Assembly: GCA_029008115.1 (NCBI GenBank)
Contig: JAQXJC010000002.1
Span: 1 to 32,734 of the forward strand
DNA: 32,734 nt
Direction of reading: 5' to 3'
Source of the DNA: Desulfovibrionaceae bacterium
GTDB taxonomy: Bacteria; Desulfobacterota; Desulfovibrionia; Desulfovibrionales; Desulfovibrionaceae
Part shown: piece by piece, positions 17,335-25,588 of the stretch
Numbering within the stretch: position 1 is the stretch's first letter
How the letters are laid out: each line of letters starts with the position of its first letter
Notes under the pieces: generated by a model
Database searches by the model: none
The model's input: only the letters and a program-made list of their open reading frames with translations
What the model was told of the DNA's origin: nothing
Translations under genes and position numbers: made by a program

Positions 17335-17508
17335 ATGGTAAGCGACGATGTGCGCAGTGTGGCGGCAGTGCTGGAAGGGATGACGCACGGCCTGCAGGAC
17401 GATGACAAGATTGCACTTATCCTGCTTGCCTGCCGCAATCTTGCCTCCCTTGCGGAGCAGGTGGGCATGCTTGAAGGTATGACGCCGCAGCCTGGACGCG
17501 CCGCCTGA
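17335..17508 (+). CDS. Small protein of 57 residues, unknown function
   Basis: ATG 17335 is preceded by GGAGG at six-base spacing, a strong ribosome binding site, and the frame ends at TGA 17506-17508. The product is acidic at the start, then probably helical and rather hydrophobic (IALILLACRNLASLAEQ, about residues 26-42). The pentapeptide LEGMT occurs twice, at residues 13-17 and 46-50. I do not recognise the family. The gene lies opposite the CI-like repressor across the AT-rich promoter region and is followed by a strong terminator at 17573-17613, so it forms a complete single-gene transcription unit. No membrane anchor or known toxin motif is clear. Confidence 0.6.
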   Translation: MVSDDVRSVAAVLEGMTHGLQDDDKIALILLACRNLASLAEQVGMLEGMTPQPGRAA

Positions 17509-17534
17509 CCGGACCTTGCCGGAAATTTCCCCTG

Positions 17535-17568
17535 CGCGGCCGTCGCCGCCCGCCTTGACGCGGCCGCG
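17535..17568. other. Inverted repeat after the small ORF
   Basis: CGCGGCCG (17535-17542) is the reverse complement of CGGCCGCG (17561-17568), with an 18-base loop. It sits between the small ORF and its terminator and may be a second RNA hairpin. Confidence 0.45.
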
Positions 17569-17572
17569 AATC

Positions 17573-17613
17573 CCAAAAGCCCCGTGCGCCCTGCCAGCGC
17601 ACAGGGCTTTTGG
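17573..17613. terminator. Bidirectional terminator
   Basis: CCAAAAGCCC pairs with GGGCTTTTGG, and an inner TGCGC/GCGCA stem extends it. It serves the 57-residue ORF on the plus strand and the exported-protein gene on the minus strand. Confidence 0.88.
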
Positions 17614-17636
17614 CGTTGTGACGGGTGGGAGGATGC

Positions 17637-18104
17637 CTATTTCCAGAGATACTCGTACTTGACGCTCAGGCCGTCCGTGCGTTCCAGCACGCGGCTGACC
17701 AGATTGTCGATGCCGCCGTCGTTGACGGTGCCGACTTCGCGCGCCAGCAGGAAGGCAAGCTGCCCCTTCTGCTGGCGGTAGGCCCAGATAAGGGAATAGA
17801 CCGAGCCGACTTCCGGCCGTTCGGCAAATTCAGACCTAGTGGTGACGATGAGGTAGATTTTGGGGGTGTCTTTTTCCGTCAGGGTGAACAGGCTGCTGGT
17901 ATTGCACTGCTCCTTCAGGCGGGTGGCAAGCCGTGCTCCGGTGCTGTCCGTACCTTCATGCTCCACGGAGATGGCAGTGCTGCGGGATGCAGCCCTGGCG
18001 GGGGCGTCCTGCACGGGCTTGGGGGCGTCCGCCGCGGCGGCGGGCAGGGCGGGGAGGAGCAGACTGGCGGCCAGAAGCGCCGCGCCCAGGGGTCTCATGA
18101 TCAT
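17637..18104 (-). CDS. Small exported protein, unknown function
   Basis: The product has 155 residues. [27 protein letters not shown] is a clear Sec signal peptide with a probable cleavage after AAA-DA around residue 26. A short Ala/Pro-rich linker follows, then a compact domain with one Cys and several beta-strand-like stretches ([35 protein letters not shown]). I do not recognise the family. It would act in the periplasm. GGAGG lies seven bases before ATG 18104. It is divergent from rpsB and ends at the shared terminator 17573-17613. Confidence 0.78.
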   Translation of the reverse strand: MIMRPLGAALLAASLLLPALPAAAADAPKPVQDAPARAASRSTAISVEHEGTDSTGARLATRLKEQCNTSSLFTLTEKDTPKIYLIVTTRSEFAERPEVGSVYSLIWAYRQQKGQLAFLLAREVGTVNDGGIDNLVSRVLERTDGLSVKYEYLWK

Positions 18105-18210
18105 GGTATAGCCTCCGTTGTCATGGCGGGGATGAAGTTCCAGCCCAGCATAGGCCGGAGCCGGACCTTTGGCAATGCGCGGCGGAACGGGAAATATGCC
18201 GGGCGGAGGC

Positions 18211-18239
18211 TTGCCAAGCGCGGAGGAATGCGCTATAGA
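18211..18239 (+). promoter_or_regulatory. Promoter of rpsB-tsf
   Basis: TTGCCA (18211-18216, 5/6) and TATAGA (18234-18239, 4/6) have 17-base spacing. Transcription from about 18246 would leave a leader of about 155 bases before rpsB. Confidence 0.55.
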
Positions 18240-18245
18240 CTCCCG

Positions 18246-18401
18246 TCTTTATCAAGCACACTCCGGCAGCGGCCTCGGGTGTCCGCGCGTTCCGCATCAT
18301 CACCGGACGCGGATCGGGAAACCGGTCGTCCCCGCATGGGGCGGGGCGGATGGAAAGGTCTGGGCCGGGGTGGAAGAAACAAACCCGTGGAGGAAAGTAC
18401 C
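18246..18401 (+). promoter_or_regulatory. Structured leader of rpsB
   Basis: The leader contains a TCCGCG/CGCGGA inverted repeat near 18281-18312 and further G+C-rich pairing. S2 leaders are known feedback-control sites in other bacteria. I do not see a specific known motif here, so this is a candidate only. Confidence 0.3.
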
Positions 18402-19157
18402 ATGGCTTACGTCAGCATGAAGCAGATGCTGGAAACTGGTGTGCACTTCGGCCACCAGACCCGTCGCTGGAACCCCAAGATGCGCCCCTACATCTTTGGC
18501 GCGCGCAACGGCATCCATATCATTGACCTCCAGCAGACCGTGAAGCTGTTCCGCACCGCCTACGACAAGGTGGTGGAAACCGTGGCCGCCGGCGGCAAGG
18601 TGCTCTTCATCGGCACCAAGCGCCAGGCTCAGGAAGCTGTGGCCGCTGAAGCCACCCGCGCCGGGCAGTTCTACGTCACCAACCGCTGGATGGGCGGCAC
18701 GCTCACCAACTTCGTGACCATCCAGAAGAGCATCGACCGCCTGAAGAAGCTGGAGGCCATGTTCGCCGACGGTTCCATCAACCGCTACCAGAAGAAGGAA
18801 ATTCTGCTGATGCAGCGCGAGCTGGACAAGCTGAACCTGACCCTGGGCGGCATCAAGGAAATGGATCGTCTGCCCCAGCTGGCCTTCATCATCGACCCCA
18901 ACCGTGAAGACATCGCGGTGAAGGAATGCCGCAAGCTGGGCATTCCGATTGTGGCGGTGACGGACACCAACTGCGACCCCGACCTCATCGACTACATCAT
19001 CCCCGGCAACGATGACGCCATCCGCGCCATCAAGCTCTTTGTGACCGCGTTCTCCGAAGCCTGCCTTGACGGCGAGGCCATGAACAAGGAAGGCGCCGGC
19101 AAGAATGCCGAGGAAGAACTGAAGGCCGCTGCCGAAACCGAAGCCGCCGCCGAATAG
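18402..19157 (+). CDS. rpsB: 30S ribosomal protein S2
   Basis: The product has 251 residues. The start [44 protein letters not shown] is the unmistakable S2 N-terminus. IGTKRQAQ and [10 protein letters not shown] follow in the expected places, and [18 protein letters not shown] lies near the end. The C-terminal tail is acidic and Ala/Glu-rich, as in many species. GGAGG lies eight bases before ATG 18402; the open frame extends further upstream but that part is not S2. tsf follows on the same strand, the classic rpsB-tsf order. Confidence 0.98.
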   Translation: MAYVSMKQMLETGVHFGHQTRRWNPKMRPYIFGARNGIHIIDLQQTVKLFRTAYDKVVETVAAGGKVLFIGTKRQAQEAVAAEATRAGQFYVTNRWMGGTLTNFVTIQKSIDRLKKLEAMFADGSINRYQKKEILLMQRELDKLNLTLGGIKEMDRLPQLAFIIDPNREDIAVKECRKLGIPIVAVTDTNCDPDLIDYIIPGNDDAIRAIKLFVTAFSEACLDGEAMNKEGAGKNAEEELKAAAETEAAAE

Positions 19158-19198
19158 TGCGGCTCCGGCGGGATGCGCTCCCGCGCAACGGATTGTCA

Positions 19199-19231
19199 GG
19201 CAGCGTATGTGATTTTTCCGCATACGCTGCC
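19199..19231 (+). terminator. Hairpin between rpsB and tsf, probable partial terminator
   Basis: GGCAGCGTATG pairs perfectly with CATACGCTGCC, with an 11-base loop, and TTTGATG follows. The short T-run suggests partial termination that would lower tsf relative to rpsB. Confidence 0.65.
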
Positions 19232-19270
19232 TTTGATGCCTGTAACCCCAAGAATTTCTGGAGAACCGAT

Positions 19271-20116
19271 ATGGCTATTACCGCTGCTATGGTGAAAGAA
19301 CTGCGCGAAATGACCGGCGCCGGCATGATGGACTGCAAGAAGGCTCTGGTGGAAGTGGAAGGCGACCTGGAAAAGGCCGTTGACTGGCTGCGCCAGAAGG
19401 GCATGTCCAAGGCCGCCAAGAAGTCCGGCCGCGCCACCTCCGAAGGGCTGGTGCGCGTGGCTCGTTCCGCCGAGGCCGTGGCCATGAGCGCCCTGCTCTG
19501 CGAAACCGACTTCGTGGCCCGCGGCGAGCAGTTCATCGCCATGGCTGACAAGGTTGCCGCCACCGTGCTGGAACAGGCTCCCGTCGATGCCGAAGCCCTC
19601 CAGGGCCTGGTGGGCGAAGACCTGACCCAGCTCATCGCCTCCGTGGGCGAAAACATGACCCTCGGCCAGTTTGTGCGCGTGCCCGTGGCCGCCAATACCT
19701 TCGTGGGCCAGTACATCCACGCCAACAACAAGATCGGCGTGCTGGTGACGGTGGAATGCGGCAGCGCCGATGCCGCCGCCAAGCCTGAAGTGGCCGAGCT
19801 GGCCAAGAACGTTGCCATGCAGGTCGCCGCCACCAACCCCATGGCGCTGGACGAATCCTCTCTGGACGCCGCCGCCGTGGAACGTGAGCGTGAAGTCTAC
19901 CGTCAGAAGGCTCTGGACGAAGGCAAGCCCGCCCAGATTGTGGAACGCATCGCCGACGGCGCTGTGAAGAAGTTCTGCAAGGAAGTCTGCCTGCTGGATC
20001 AGCCCTACATCCGCGACGACAAGAAGTCCATCGCCGATGTGGTGCGCGAAGCCGGCAAGGCCTGTGGCGAGACCCTGAAGATCGCCGCCTACACCCGCAT
20101 CCAGCTGGGCGCGTAA
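19271..20116 (+). CDS. tsf: Elongation factor Ts
   Basis: The product has 281 residues. It exchanges GDP for GTP on EF-Tu. The N-terminal UBA-like domain and the first EF-Ts signature are clear: VKELREMTGAGMMDCKKALVE, then VDWLRQKG. The second signature region CETDFVARGEQF lies near residues 77-88, and VLLDQPYIRD-like sequence (VCLLDQPYIRDDKKSI) lies near the end. GGAG precedes ATG 19271 by seven bases. It shares the rpsB promoter and ends before a strong terminator. Confidence 0.98.
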   Translation: MAITAAMVKELREMTGAGMMDCKKALVEVEGDLEKAVDWLRQKGMSKAAKKSGRATSEGLVRVARSAEAVAMSALLCETDFVARGEQFIAMADKVAATVLEQAPVDAEALQGLVGEDLTQLIASVGENMTLGQFVRVPVAANTFVGQYIHANNKIGVLVTVECGSADAAAKPEVAELAKNVAMQVAATNPMALDESSLDAAAVEREREVYRQKALDEGKPAQIVERIADGAVKKFCKEVCLLDQPYIRDDKKSIADVVREAGKACGETLKIAAYTRIQLGA

Positions 20117-20147
20117 GCAGCCCGGCGCGTGCGCCGCATGTTCTGGA

Positions 20148-20180
20148 AGCCGTTGCAGCCTGCCTGCAGCGGCTTTTTTT
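20148..20180 (+). terminator. Terminator of rpsB-tsf
   Basis: AGCCGTTGCAG pairs with CTGCAGCGGCT (one T-G pair) over a five-base loop and runs into seven T. Confidence 0.92.
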
Positions 20181-20343
20181 CGTGCCTGCGGAGGGGGCGC
20201 GTATACGTATGCCTCTTTCCGGAGGCAGCCTCGCGGGAGCTTGTCTTCCGGATGTTTTGGGGCGCTCCTCCCTGCCCCCGTTCCCAAGTGACGGAAAAGG
20301 ACTATATGTATGAAGGAGATGCGTTTCCGGGCGGGGAGCATGC

Positions 20344-20361
20344 TTGTGATATTAGTGACAA
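20344..20361. promoter_or_regulatory. CRP/HcpR-type binding site upstream of the serine operon
   Basis: TTGTGA-N6-TGACAA differs by one base from the TTGTGA-N6-TCACAA consensus shared by CRP and the HcpR regulators of Desulfovibrio. GATAAA at 20382-20387 would be a -10 box that places the site at about -41.5, the class II activator position. TATGAT at 20373-20378 is an alternative -10. Confidence 0.5.
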
Positions 20362-20483
20362 GCAAAATGGAATATGATATAGATAAATATATTTAGCTTC
20401 CCCTGTTTCGGTGTAATCTGCGGGGATTCCTTTCTGCCACCGCGCTGTCTCCCGACAGGACGCGCCCAGCCCTCCGAGTCCTC

Positions 20484-21749
20484 ATGCAAACAACCACCTC
20501 TTCCGCCAGCGGCCCGTGCCGCCTGACCAAGTTCGACTGGCTCTGGATGTTCAATCTTTTCGGAACCGCCATTGGCGCGGGCGTCCTCTTCCTGCCCATC
20601 AATATTGGCGCGGCGGGAATATGGCCCATTGTGCTGATGTGCCTCCTTGTGGGCCCCATGACCTATCTGGCGCACAGGGGACTGGCCCGCTTCATCCTGT
20701 CCTCTCCCCGGCAGGACAGCGACATCACCGATGTGGCGGAGGAGCACTTCGGCAGCGGCATGGGAACGGCCATCACGGCGCTGTACTTTTTCGCCATCTA
20801 TCCCATTCTGCTCATCTACGGCGTGAGCATCACCAATACGGTGGACTCCTTTCTTGTCCATCAGCTGGGCCTTGCCTCGCCGCCGCGCCTGCTGCTGTCC
20901 GGACTGTGCTGCGGCGCCTATATCCTGATTATTCTTGCGGGAGAGCAGTTCGTGCTGGCCTTCAATGAGAAGCTGGCCTATCCGCTTTGCGCCGTCCTGC
21001 TGGGGCTGTCGCTGTATCTCATGCCGTTCTGGCGTCCGGATCAGGTGCGCTTCGTGCCGGATGCCGGCACCTTCCTCAAGACGCTCTGGTTTGCCCTGCC
21101 CATCATCGTCTTTTCCTTCAATCACTCCCCGGCCATTTCCAGCTTTGCGCTGTCCCAGCGCCGGCACTATGCCGACGGAGAGGCGGAGCGCCATGTCAAT
21201 GCGACGCTGCTGCTGACCACGGCCTGCCTGACGGGCTTTGTCATGCTGTTCGTGTTTTCCTGCGTGCTTTCCCTCAGCGTGGAGGACATGCGGCAGGCCC
21301 GCCTCCAGAACGTCAATATCCTGTCCTACATGGCCAACCGCTTTGCCGATCCGCTCATCTCCTACTGCGGGCCGGTGGTAGCCTTTCTGGCTATCTCCAC
21401 CTCCTTTTTCGGACATTACATGGGGGCGCGCGAAGGTCTGAACGGTCTTGTTCTGAAGCTTTCCCCCCGGCAGGGCCAGCCGCGGGACAGCCGCCGGCGT
21501 CGGCATGCCATTACGCTGTTCTTCTTTGTGACGCTTTGGGCCGTTGCCTATGCCAATCCCAGCGTGCTCGGCGTGATTGAGCGGTGCAGCGGTCCCGTCA
21601 TTGCCGCCATTCTGTTCCTCATGCCCATGTATGCCGTGGCGCGCGTCCCGGCCATGCGCCGCTATGCGGGTGCCGGCTCCAATGTTTTCGTGACCGTCAT
21701 GGGCTGTGTGACCATCGCCGCCCTGCTGGGAGGCATGCTGTTCCAGTAA
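20484..21749 (+). CDS. sdaC: Serine/threonine transporter, HAAAP family (SdaC-like)
   Basis: The product has 421 residues with about eleven membrane segments. The first holds FGTAIGAGVLFLPINIG (about residues 26-42), the hallmark of the hydroxy/aromatic amino acid permeases. FALPIIVFSFNHSPAISSFALSQR in the middle resembles the SdaC/TdcC substrate region. Members import serine or threonine with protons across the inner membrane. The next gene encodes L-serine ammonia-lyase, which supports serine as substrate. The ribosome binding site of ATG 20484 is weak. The candidate CRP/HcpR site at 20344-20361 suggests control by carbon or energy state. Confidence 0.88.
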   Translation: MQTTTSSASGPCRLTKFDWLWMFNLFGTAIGAGVLFLPINIGAAGIWPIVLMCLLVGPMTYLAHRGLARFILSSPRQDSDITDVAEEHFGSGMGTAITALYFFAIYPILLIYGVSITNTVDSFLVHQLGLASPPRLLLSGLCCGAYILIILAGEQFVLAFNEKLAYPLCAVLLGLSLYLMPFWRPDQVRFVPDAGTFLKTLWFALPIIVFSFNHSPAISSFALSQRRHYADGEAERHVNATLLLTTACLTGFVMLFVFSCVLSLSVEDMRQARLQNVNILSYMANRFADPLISYCGPVVAFLAISTSFFGHYMGAREGLNGLVLKLSPRQGQPRDSRRRRHAITLFFFVTLWAVAYANPSVLGVIERCSGPVIAAILFLMPMYAVARVPAMRRYAGAGSNVFVTVMGCVTIAALLGGMLFQ

Positions 21750-21798
21750 GGCTGGCGGGTACTGTCCGCAACCAGGCTGAATCCTGCATCCAAATACA

Positions 21799-21816
21799 GG
21801 CCGGAGCGCTCCGGCC
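21799..21816 (+). other. Perfect 18-bp palindrome before sdaA ribosome binding site
   Basis: GGCCGGAGCGCTCCGGCC ends three bases before AAGGAG of sdaA. As RNA it could form a 7-bp stem with a tight four-base loop between the two genes, with no T-run. It could affect translation or RNA stability. Confidence 0.55.
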
Positions 21817-21830
21817 AAAGGAGTGAGATT

Positions 21831-23237
21831 ATGTTTCCCGCACATCCTCCGCGTGAGCTGAAGGCACGACGTCCTCCCATTACGACAGCGCTGTTCGATC
21901 TGTTCAAAATCGGCCCCGGCCCCTCCAGTTCCCATACCATCGGCCCCATGAAGGCCGGCAATGACTTTCTGGATCAATGCGCCCAGCTCGATGATGCGGC
22001 GCTGGATGGGGCGGCATCGCTGCACGTCACCCTGCTTGGCTCCTTGAGCGCCACAGGCCGGGGGCATGGTACGGACAGTGCTGTGCTGGCCGGTCTGCTG
22101 GGGCACAGGCCCGAAACCTGTCCCCCCAATGTTCTGCCGGAGCTGGCCCGCGTCCCGGAGCTTCGCCACCTTGTCACCGTGCGGGGCAGGACGCTGCCGG
22201 CAGGTTTGCAGGATATTGAGTTCGGACCGGTCACGTATGACGGGCCGTTCAGCAATACGCTGATCATAGCCCTGCGCGATGCGGCGGGAAAGGAAATCTA
22301 CAGCAGGGAATATTATTCCGTGGGCGGGGGCTTTCTGCAATGGAAGGGCTGGACGGCGCCGGATCGCGGCCGCCCTGCCTATCCCTACGGTACCATGCGG
22401 GAGCTTCATGCTCAGCTGGATCGCACGGGACTGGCCCTGCATGAGCTGCTGCTGGAGAATGAAACGGCCATTACCGGCATGGGCCGCCCCGCCATCTTCG
22501 AGCGGCTGGAAAGCGTCATGGATGCCATGTATGACAGCGTCCGGCGCGGCCTGCGGGCTGGCGGAAAGCTGCCGGGAACCCTGGGCGTCTGGCGCAAGGC
22601 TGCCGGCCTGCTGGAACAGGCGCAGCGTCTGCCCTTTGCCGCGGACAGGTTCCTGGGCAGGCTCAATGCCTATGCCTTTGCCGTTTCGGAAGAGAATGCC
22701 GCCGGGGGCGTCATTGTCACGGCGCCTACCTGCGGTTCGGCAGGCGTCATGCCCGCCTTGCTGTATGCCATGCGCGCGGACATGAACATCGGGGAACGCG
22801 CCCTGCGCGAAGGGCTGCTGGCATCGGCCGCCGTGGGCATGCTGGCCAAGCACAATGCGGGCATTGCCGGAGCGGAGGTGGGATGCCAGGGGGAAATCGG
22901 CGTGGCCTCCGCCATGGGCGCCGCCATGCTGGCGCATGCGCGCGGCTATTCGCCAACGGTGGTGGAGCATGCCGCGGAAGTGGCGCTGGAGCACCATCTT
23001 GGGCTTACCTGCGATCCCGTGGGCGGCTATGTGCAGATACCCTGCATTGAGCGCAATGCCGTGGGCGCGGTCAAGGCGTATAATGCCATGCTGCTGGCTT
23101 CCTGCGAGGTGGAGCAGCAGCACATGGTCTCTCTGGATGCCGCCATCAGCGCCATGGGCGAAATTGGCCGCGACATGAACGCCAAGTTCAAGGAAACCAG
23201 CGAAGGCGGCCTGGCGGTCAGTATTGTTGAGTGCTGA
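21831..23237 (+). CDS. sdaA: L-serine ammonia-lyase, iron-sulfur dependent, single chain
   Basis: The product has 468 residues. It converts L-serine to pyruvate and ammonia with a [4Fe-4S] cluster. The beta domain has FDLFKIGPGPSSSHTIGPMKAG (about residues 22-43). The alpha domain has TAPTCGSAGVMPA (Cys301) and GCQGEIGVASAMGAA (Cys352). Cys394 and Cys405 lie in LTCDPVGGYVQIPCIERN. Cys352, Cys394 and Cys405 have the spacing of the cluster ligands in E. coli SdaA. GGAG precedes ATG 21831. It is 81 bases after the transporter gene and clearly forms a serine-use operon with it. The pyruvate made could feed sulfate reduction or fermentation. Confidence 0.96.
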   Translation: MFPAHPPRELKARRPPITTALFDLFKIGPGPSSSHTIGPMKAGNDFLDQCAQLDDAALDGAASLHVTLLGSLSATGRGHGTDSAVLAGLLGHRPETCPPNVLPELARVPELRHLVTVRGRTLPAGLQDIEFGPVTYDGPFSNTLIIALRDAAGKEIYSREYYSVGGGFLQWKGWTAPDRGRPAYPYGTMRELHAQLDRTGLALHELLLENETAITGMGRPAIFERLESVMDAMYDSVRRGLRAGGKLPGTLGVWRKAAGLLEQAQRLPFAADRFLGRLNAYAFAVSEENAAGGVIVTAPTCGSAGVMPALLYAMRADMNIGERALREGLLASAAVGMLAKHNAGIAGAEVGCQGEIGVASAMGAAMLAHARGYSPTVVEHAAEVALEHHLGLTCDPVGGYVQIPCIERNAVGAVKAYNAMLLASCEVEQQHMVSLDAAISAMGEIGRDMNAKFKETSEGGLAVSIVEC

Positions 23238-23330
23238 TGCCGGGGAAGCAGGTTGCCGCAGGCGGGAGCGGCACGGCGCCAGCGGCTGGCAGGGCGGCGT
23301 TCCGGGCCTGCCGGGGCGTGCGCCGCTCCA

Positions 23331-24080
23331 TCAGGCCAGCGGGGCCAGCGGCAGCCGTTCTCCCAGGTCAATGCCCTGCGGGCTGACATGGGCGCGGTAG
23401 GGATACATTTCCACGCCGGCCCGCACGGCCTGCGCAAAGAGCGCGGCGTATTCCGGGTCCACGCACGCCGCCGGGCCGAAGCAGCGTCCGTCCGGCCGCT
23501 GCACCAGATAGAACATGGCGGCGCGTCCGCCCTGCGCCACGATGCGCATCAGTTCGTGCAGATGCTTCCGCCCACGTTCCGTAGCGGCATCGGGGAAGCA
23601 GGCCATGCCGTCTTCCATCATGGTGACATTCTTGCATTCAATCCAGAGCGGCGGCAGGCCGTCCCCCGTGCAGCAGGCGTCCAGCCGGCTCTGGCCATGC
23701 GGGGCTTCGCGGATCAGGCGTGCGTAGCCGCGCGCGAAATCCAGCCGTCCGGTGCGGAAGGCCGCCTCCAGCATGCGGTTGGGAACGGCGGTGTTCACGC
23801 CCACCCAGAAGCCGGCGCCTTCTTGCGGCGGGCTGTTCCTGCCGGGCGCATCGGCCAGCCAGACGGCTTCCTGCGTGAATCTGAGCTTGCGGGCGGGATT
23901 GGCGGCGGGGGAGGCCAGCACCGGCGCCCCCGGGCGAAGCAGCCCCAGCATGGCGCCGGAATTGTTGCTGTGTATCCAGGTTTCCACACCGTTCAGCAGG
24001 ATGGCCACGCTGAAGCGTTTGTGGCGGCGCAGAAAATTTCCGGTGACGCAGGGCAGGGGGTACGGCAGGAGCGGTGGCAT
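23331..24080 (-). CDS. sfsA: SfsA family nuclease (sugar fermentation stimulation protein)
   Basis: The product has 249 residues, typical of SfsA. The N-terminal OB-like part has [14 protein letters not shown] and [14 protein letters not shown]. The C-terminal half has the PD-(D/E)XK-like core: SRLDACC, then [33 protein letters not shown], whose Glu and Lys are the expected catalytic residues. SfsA was first linked to maltose use in E. coli and later to nuclease activity; its role here is not known. GGAGG precedes ATG 24080. It is convergent with sdaA and divergent from the aminotransferase gene. Confidence 0.93.
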   Translation of the reverse strand: MPPLLPYPLPCVTGNFLRRHKRFSVAILLNGVETWIHSNNSGAMLGLLRPGAPVLASPAANPARKLRFTQEAVWLADAPGRNSPPQEGAGFWVGVNTAVPNRMLEAAFRTGRLDFARGYARLIREAPHGQSRLDACCTGDGLPPLWIECKNVTMMEDGMACFPDAATERGRKHLHELMRIVAQGGRAAMFYLVQRPDGRCFGPAACVDPEYAALFAQAVRAGVEMYPYRAHVSPQGIDLGERLPLAPLA

Positions 24081-24220
24081 GTATTCCTCCGGCGGATGTC
24101 AATTTACAGACGCGGCGAATGCTGGTAGGTGTGTGGAGGCCGCGCCGTGGCGCGGCGAAGCATAGCCTTTTGGGAATATTCTGTGAAGCGGCCCTGCCTG
24201 TTTGCCGCTGGGAGGAATCT

Positions 24221-25396
24221 ATGGAAATAGCTGAACGTTTGCGCTGCATCAAGCCCTCGGCCACGCTCAGCGTCAACGCCAAGACGCTGGAACTCAAGGC
24301 GCAGGGCGTAGACGTGATCAGCCTTGCCGTGGGGGAACCTGACTTCCCCACCCCCGTCCATGTGTGCGATGCCGCCTGCGCGGCCATCCGCGAGGGCTTT
24401 ACCCGCTATACGGCTGTGCCCGGCATTCCGGCGCTGCGCAAGGCTGTGGGCGGCTACTATGACCGTCAGTACGGCATCTGTCCTCCTCCGGAGGCGGTCA
24501 TTGTCAGCAATGGCGGCAAGCATGCGCTGTACAATCTGATGCAGGCGCTGCTCAATGCCGGCGACGAGGTGCTCATTCCCGCCCCCTACTGGGTCAGCTA
24601 TCCGGACATGGTGTCGCTGGCGCAGGCGACGCCCGTCATCGTGCGCGCCGGCGTGGAGCTGGGCTTCAAGGTGACGCCCGCCATGCTGGATGCGGCCTGC
24701 ACGCCCAGGACAAAAATGCTGATCCTGAATTCTCCCAGCAATCCCACCGGCGCCGTGTACGGGCAGGAGGAATTTGACGCCATCATGCAGTGGGCCATGG
24801 ATCGCGGGCTGTTTGTCATTTCCGACGAAATCTACGATCAGCTCGTCTTCGCGCCTGCGGTCATGGCCTCGGCCATGCGCTGGTGGCAGAAGTTCCCGGA
24901 CAGGGTGGCGGTGTGCAATGGCGTGGCCAAGAGCTTTGCCATGACCGGCTGGCGCGTGGGCTATACGGTGGCCCATCCCGATCTGGTCAAAAAGCTGGCC
25001 ACCTTGCAGGGGCAGTGTACGTCCAACGTGTGCTCCGTGGCGCAGAAGGCCGCGCTGGCCGCGCTGGAAGGTTCCTATGACTGCGTGCGGAGCATGAACG
25101 CAGCCTTCCGCCGTCGCCGCGACATGGCCTATGCCGTTGTGGATTCGTGGGAAAAGGCCCGCTGCCCGCGTCCGGATGGCGCGTTCTACATCTTTGCCGA
25201 TGTCAGCGGCTATTTCCGCGAAGGCATGCGGGGGTCTGCCGCCGTCTGCACCAGGCTGCTGGAGGAAGCCCATGTGGCCCTTGTGCCCGGCGTGGCCTTT
25301 GGCGATGACAACTGCATCCGCTTCTCCTATGCGGTGGATGATCAGGTGCTGGCAAGTGCGCTGGAAAAAATCGGCGCGGTGCTGCACAGCCGTTAA
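24221..25396 (+). CDS. Pyridoxal-phosphate aminotransferase, aspartate aminotransferase type (class I)
   Basis: The product has 391 residues. The start LRCIKPSATLSVNAKTLELKAQGVDVISLAVGEPDFPTP is typical of the prokaryotic aspartate/prephenate aminotransferase group. NSPSNPTGAVY (binding PLP through Asn), SDEIYDQLVF, and the PLP lysine in VAKSFAMTGWRVGY (Lys237) are all present. The terminal IRFSYAVDD supplies the substrate-carboxylate arginine. Aspartate is the likely amino donor, but prephenate cannot be excluded. GGAGG lies about six bases before ATG 24221. It is a single gene between sfsA (divergent) and a tRNA-Ala. Confidence 0.92.
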   Translation: MEIAERLRCIKPSATLSVNAKTLELKAQGVDVISLAVGEPDFPTPVHVCDAACAAIREGFTRYTAVPGIPALRKAVGGYYDRQYGICPPPEAVIVSNGGKHALYNLMQALLNAGDEVLIPAPYWVSYPDMVSLAQATPVIVRAGVELGFKVTPAMLDAACTPRTKMLILNSPSNPTGAVYGQEEFDAIMQWAMDRGLFVISDEIYDQLVFAPAVMASAMRWWQKFPDRVAVCNGVAKSFAMTGWRVGYTVAHPDLVKKLATLQGQCTSNVCSVAQKAALAALEGSYDCVRSMNAAFRRRRDMAYAVVDSWEKARCPRPDGAFYIFADVSGYFREGMRGSAAVCTRLLEEAHVALVPGVAFGDDNCIRFSYAVDDQVLASALEKIGAVLHSR

Positions 25397-25436
25397 GGCG
25401 TCCGGCGTGCTCCGAAAAAATAGTTGAAAATTTTTA

Positions 25437-25465
25437 TTGACAAAAGACCGCCATTCCGGCAGAGT
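25437..25465 (+). promoter_or_regulatory. Promoter of first tRNA-Ala
   Basis: A perfect TTGACA (25437-25442) is followed after 17 bases by CAGAGT (25460-25465), a weak -10. The tRNA begins 15 bases later. Confidence 0.5.
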
Positions 25466-25477
25466 GCCTTTTGTCGA

Positions 25478-25558
<81 letters not shown>

Positions 25559-25564
25559 TTTTGA

Positions 25565-25588
25565 GGCCCGCAATCGCGGGCCTTTTTT
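25565..25588 (+). terminator. Terminator after first tRNA-Ala
   Basis: GGCCCGC-AATC-GCGGGCC followed by six T. Confidence 0.92.

Larger units (their letters stand above)
20117..20483 (+). other. Spacer between tsf and the serine transporter gene
   Basis: The 367 bases hold the tsf terminator (20148-20180), a G+C-rich stretch without recognised features (20181-20300), then an AT-rich promoter region with a CRP/HcpR-like palindrome (20344-20361) and candidate -10 boxes. Confidence 0.55.

Noticed and set aside
16177..18104. Prophage remnant around the CI-like repressor
   Set aside because: No integrase, structural or lysis gene is present on either side, and neighbours are pyrD and rpsB. A lone repressor is not enough to call a prophage.
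17625..18401. Upstream in-frame extension of rpsB
   Set aside because: It is antisense to the exported-protein gene, and the S2 N-terminus with its ribosome binding site begins at 18402.
20310..20396. A 28-codon ORF with AAGGA upstream in front of the serine operon
   Set aside because: It overlaps the candidate regulator site and promoter, has no recognisable content, and a second short ORF in another frame begins beside it. Chance is the simplest reading.
20352..23123. A 923-codon open frame on the minus strand
   Set aside because: It lies antisense to the transporter and serine ammonia-lyase, both of which have full family motifs. Its translation is His/Gly/Gln-rich with no domain, as expected for a G+C-rich antisense frame.
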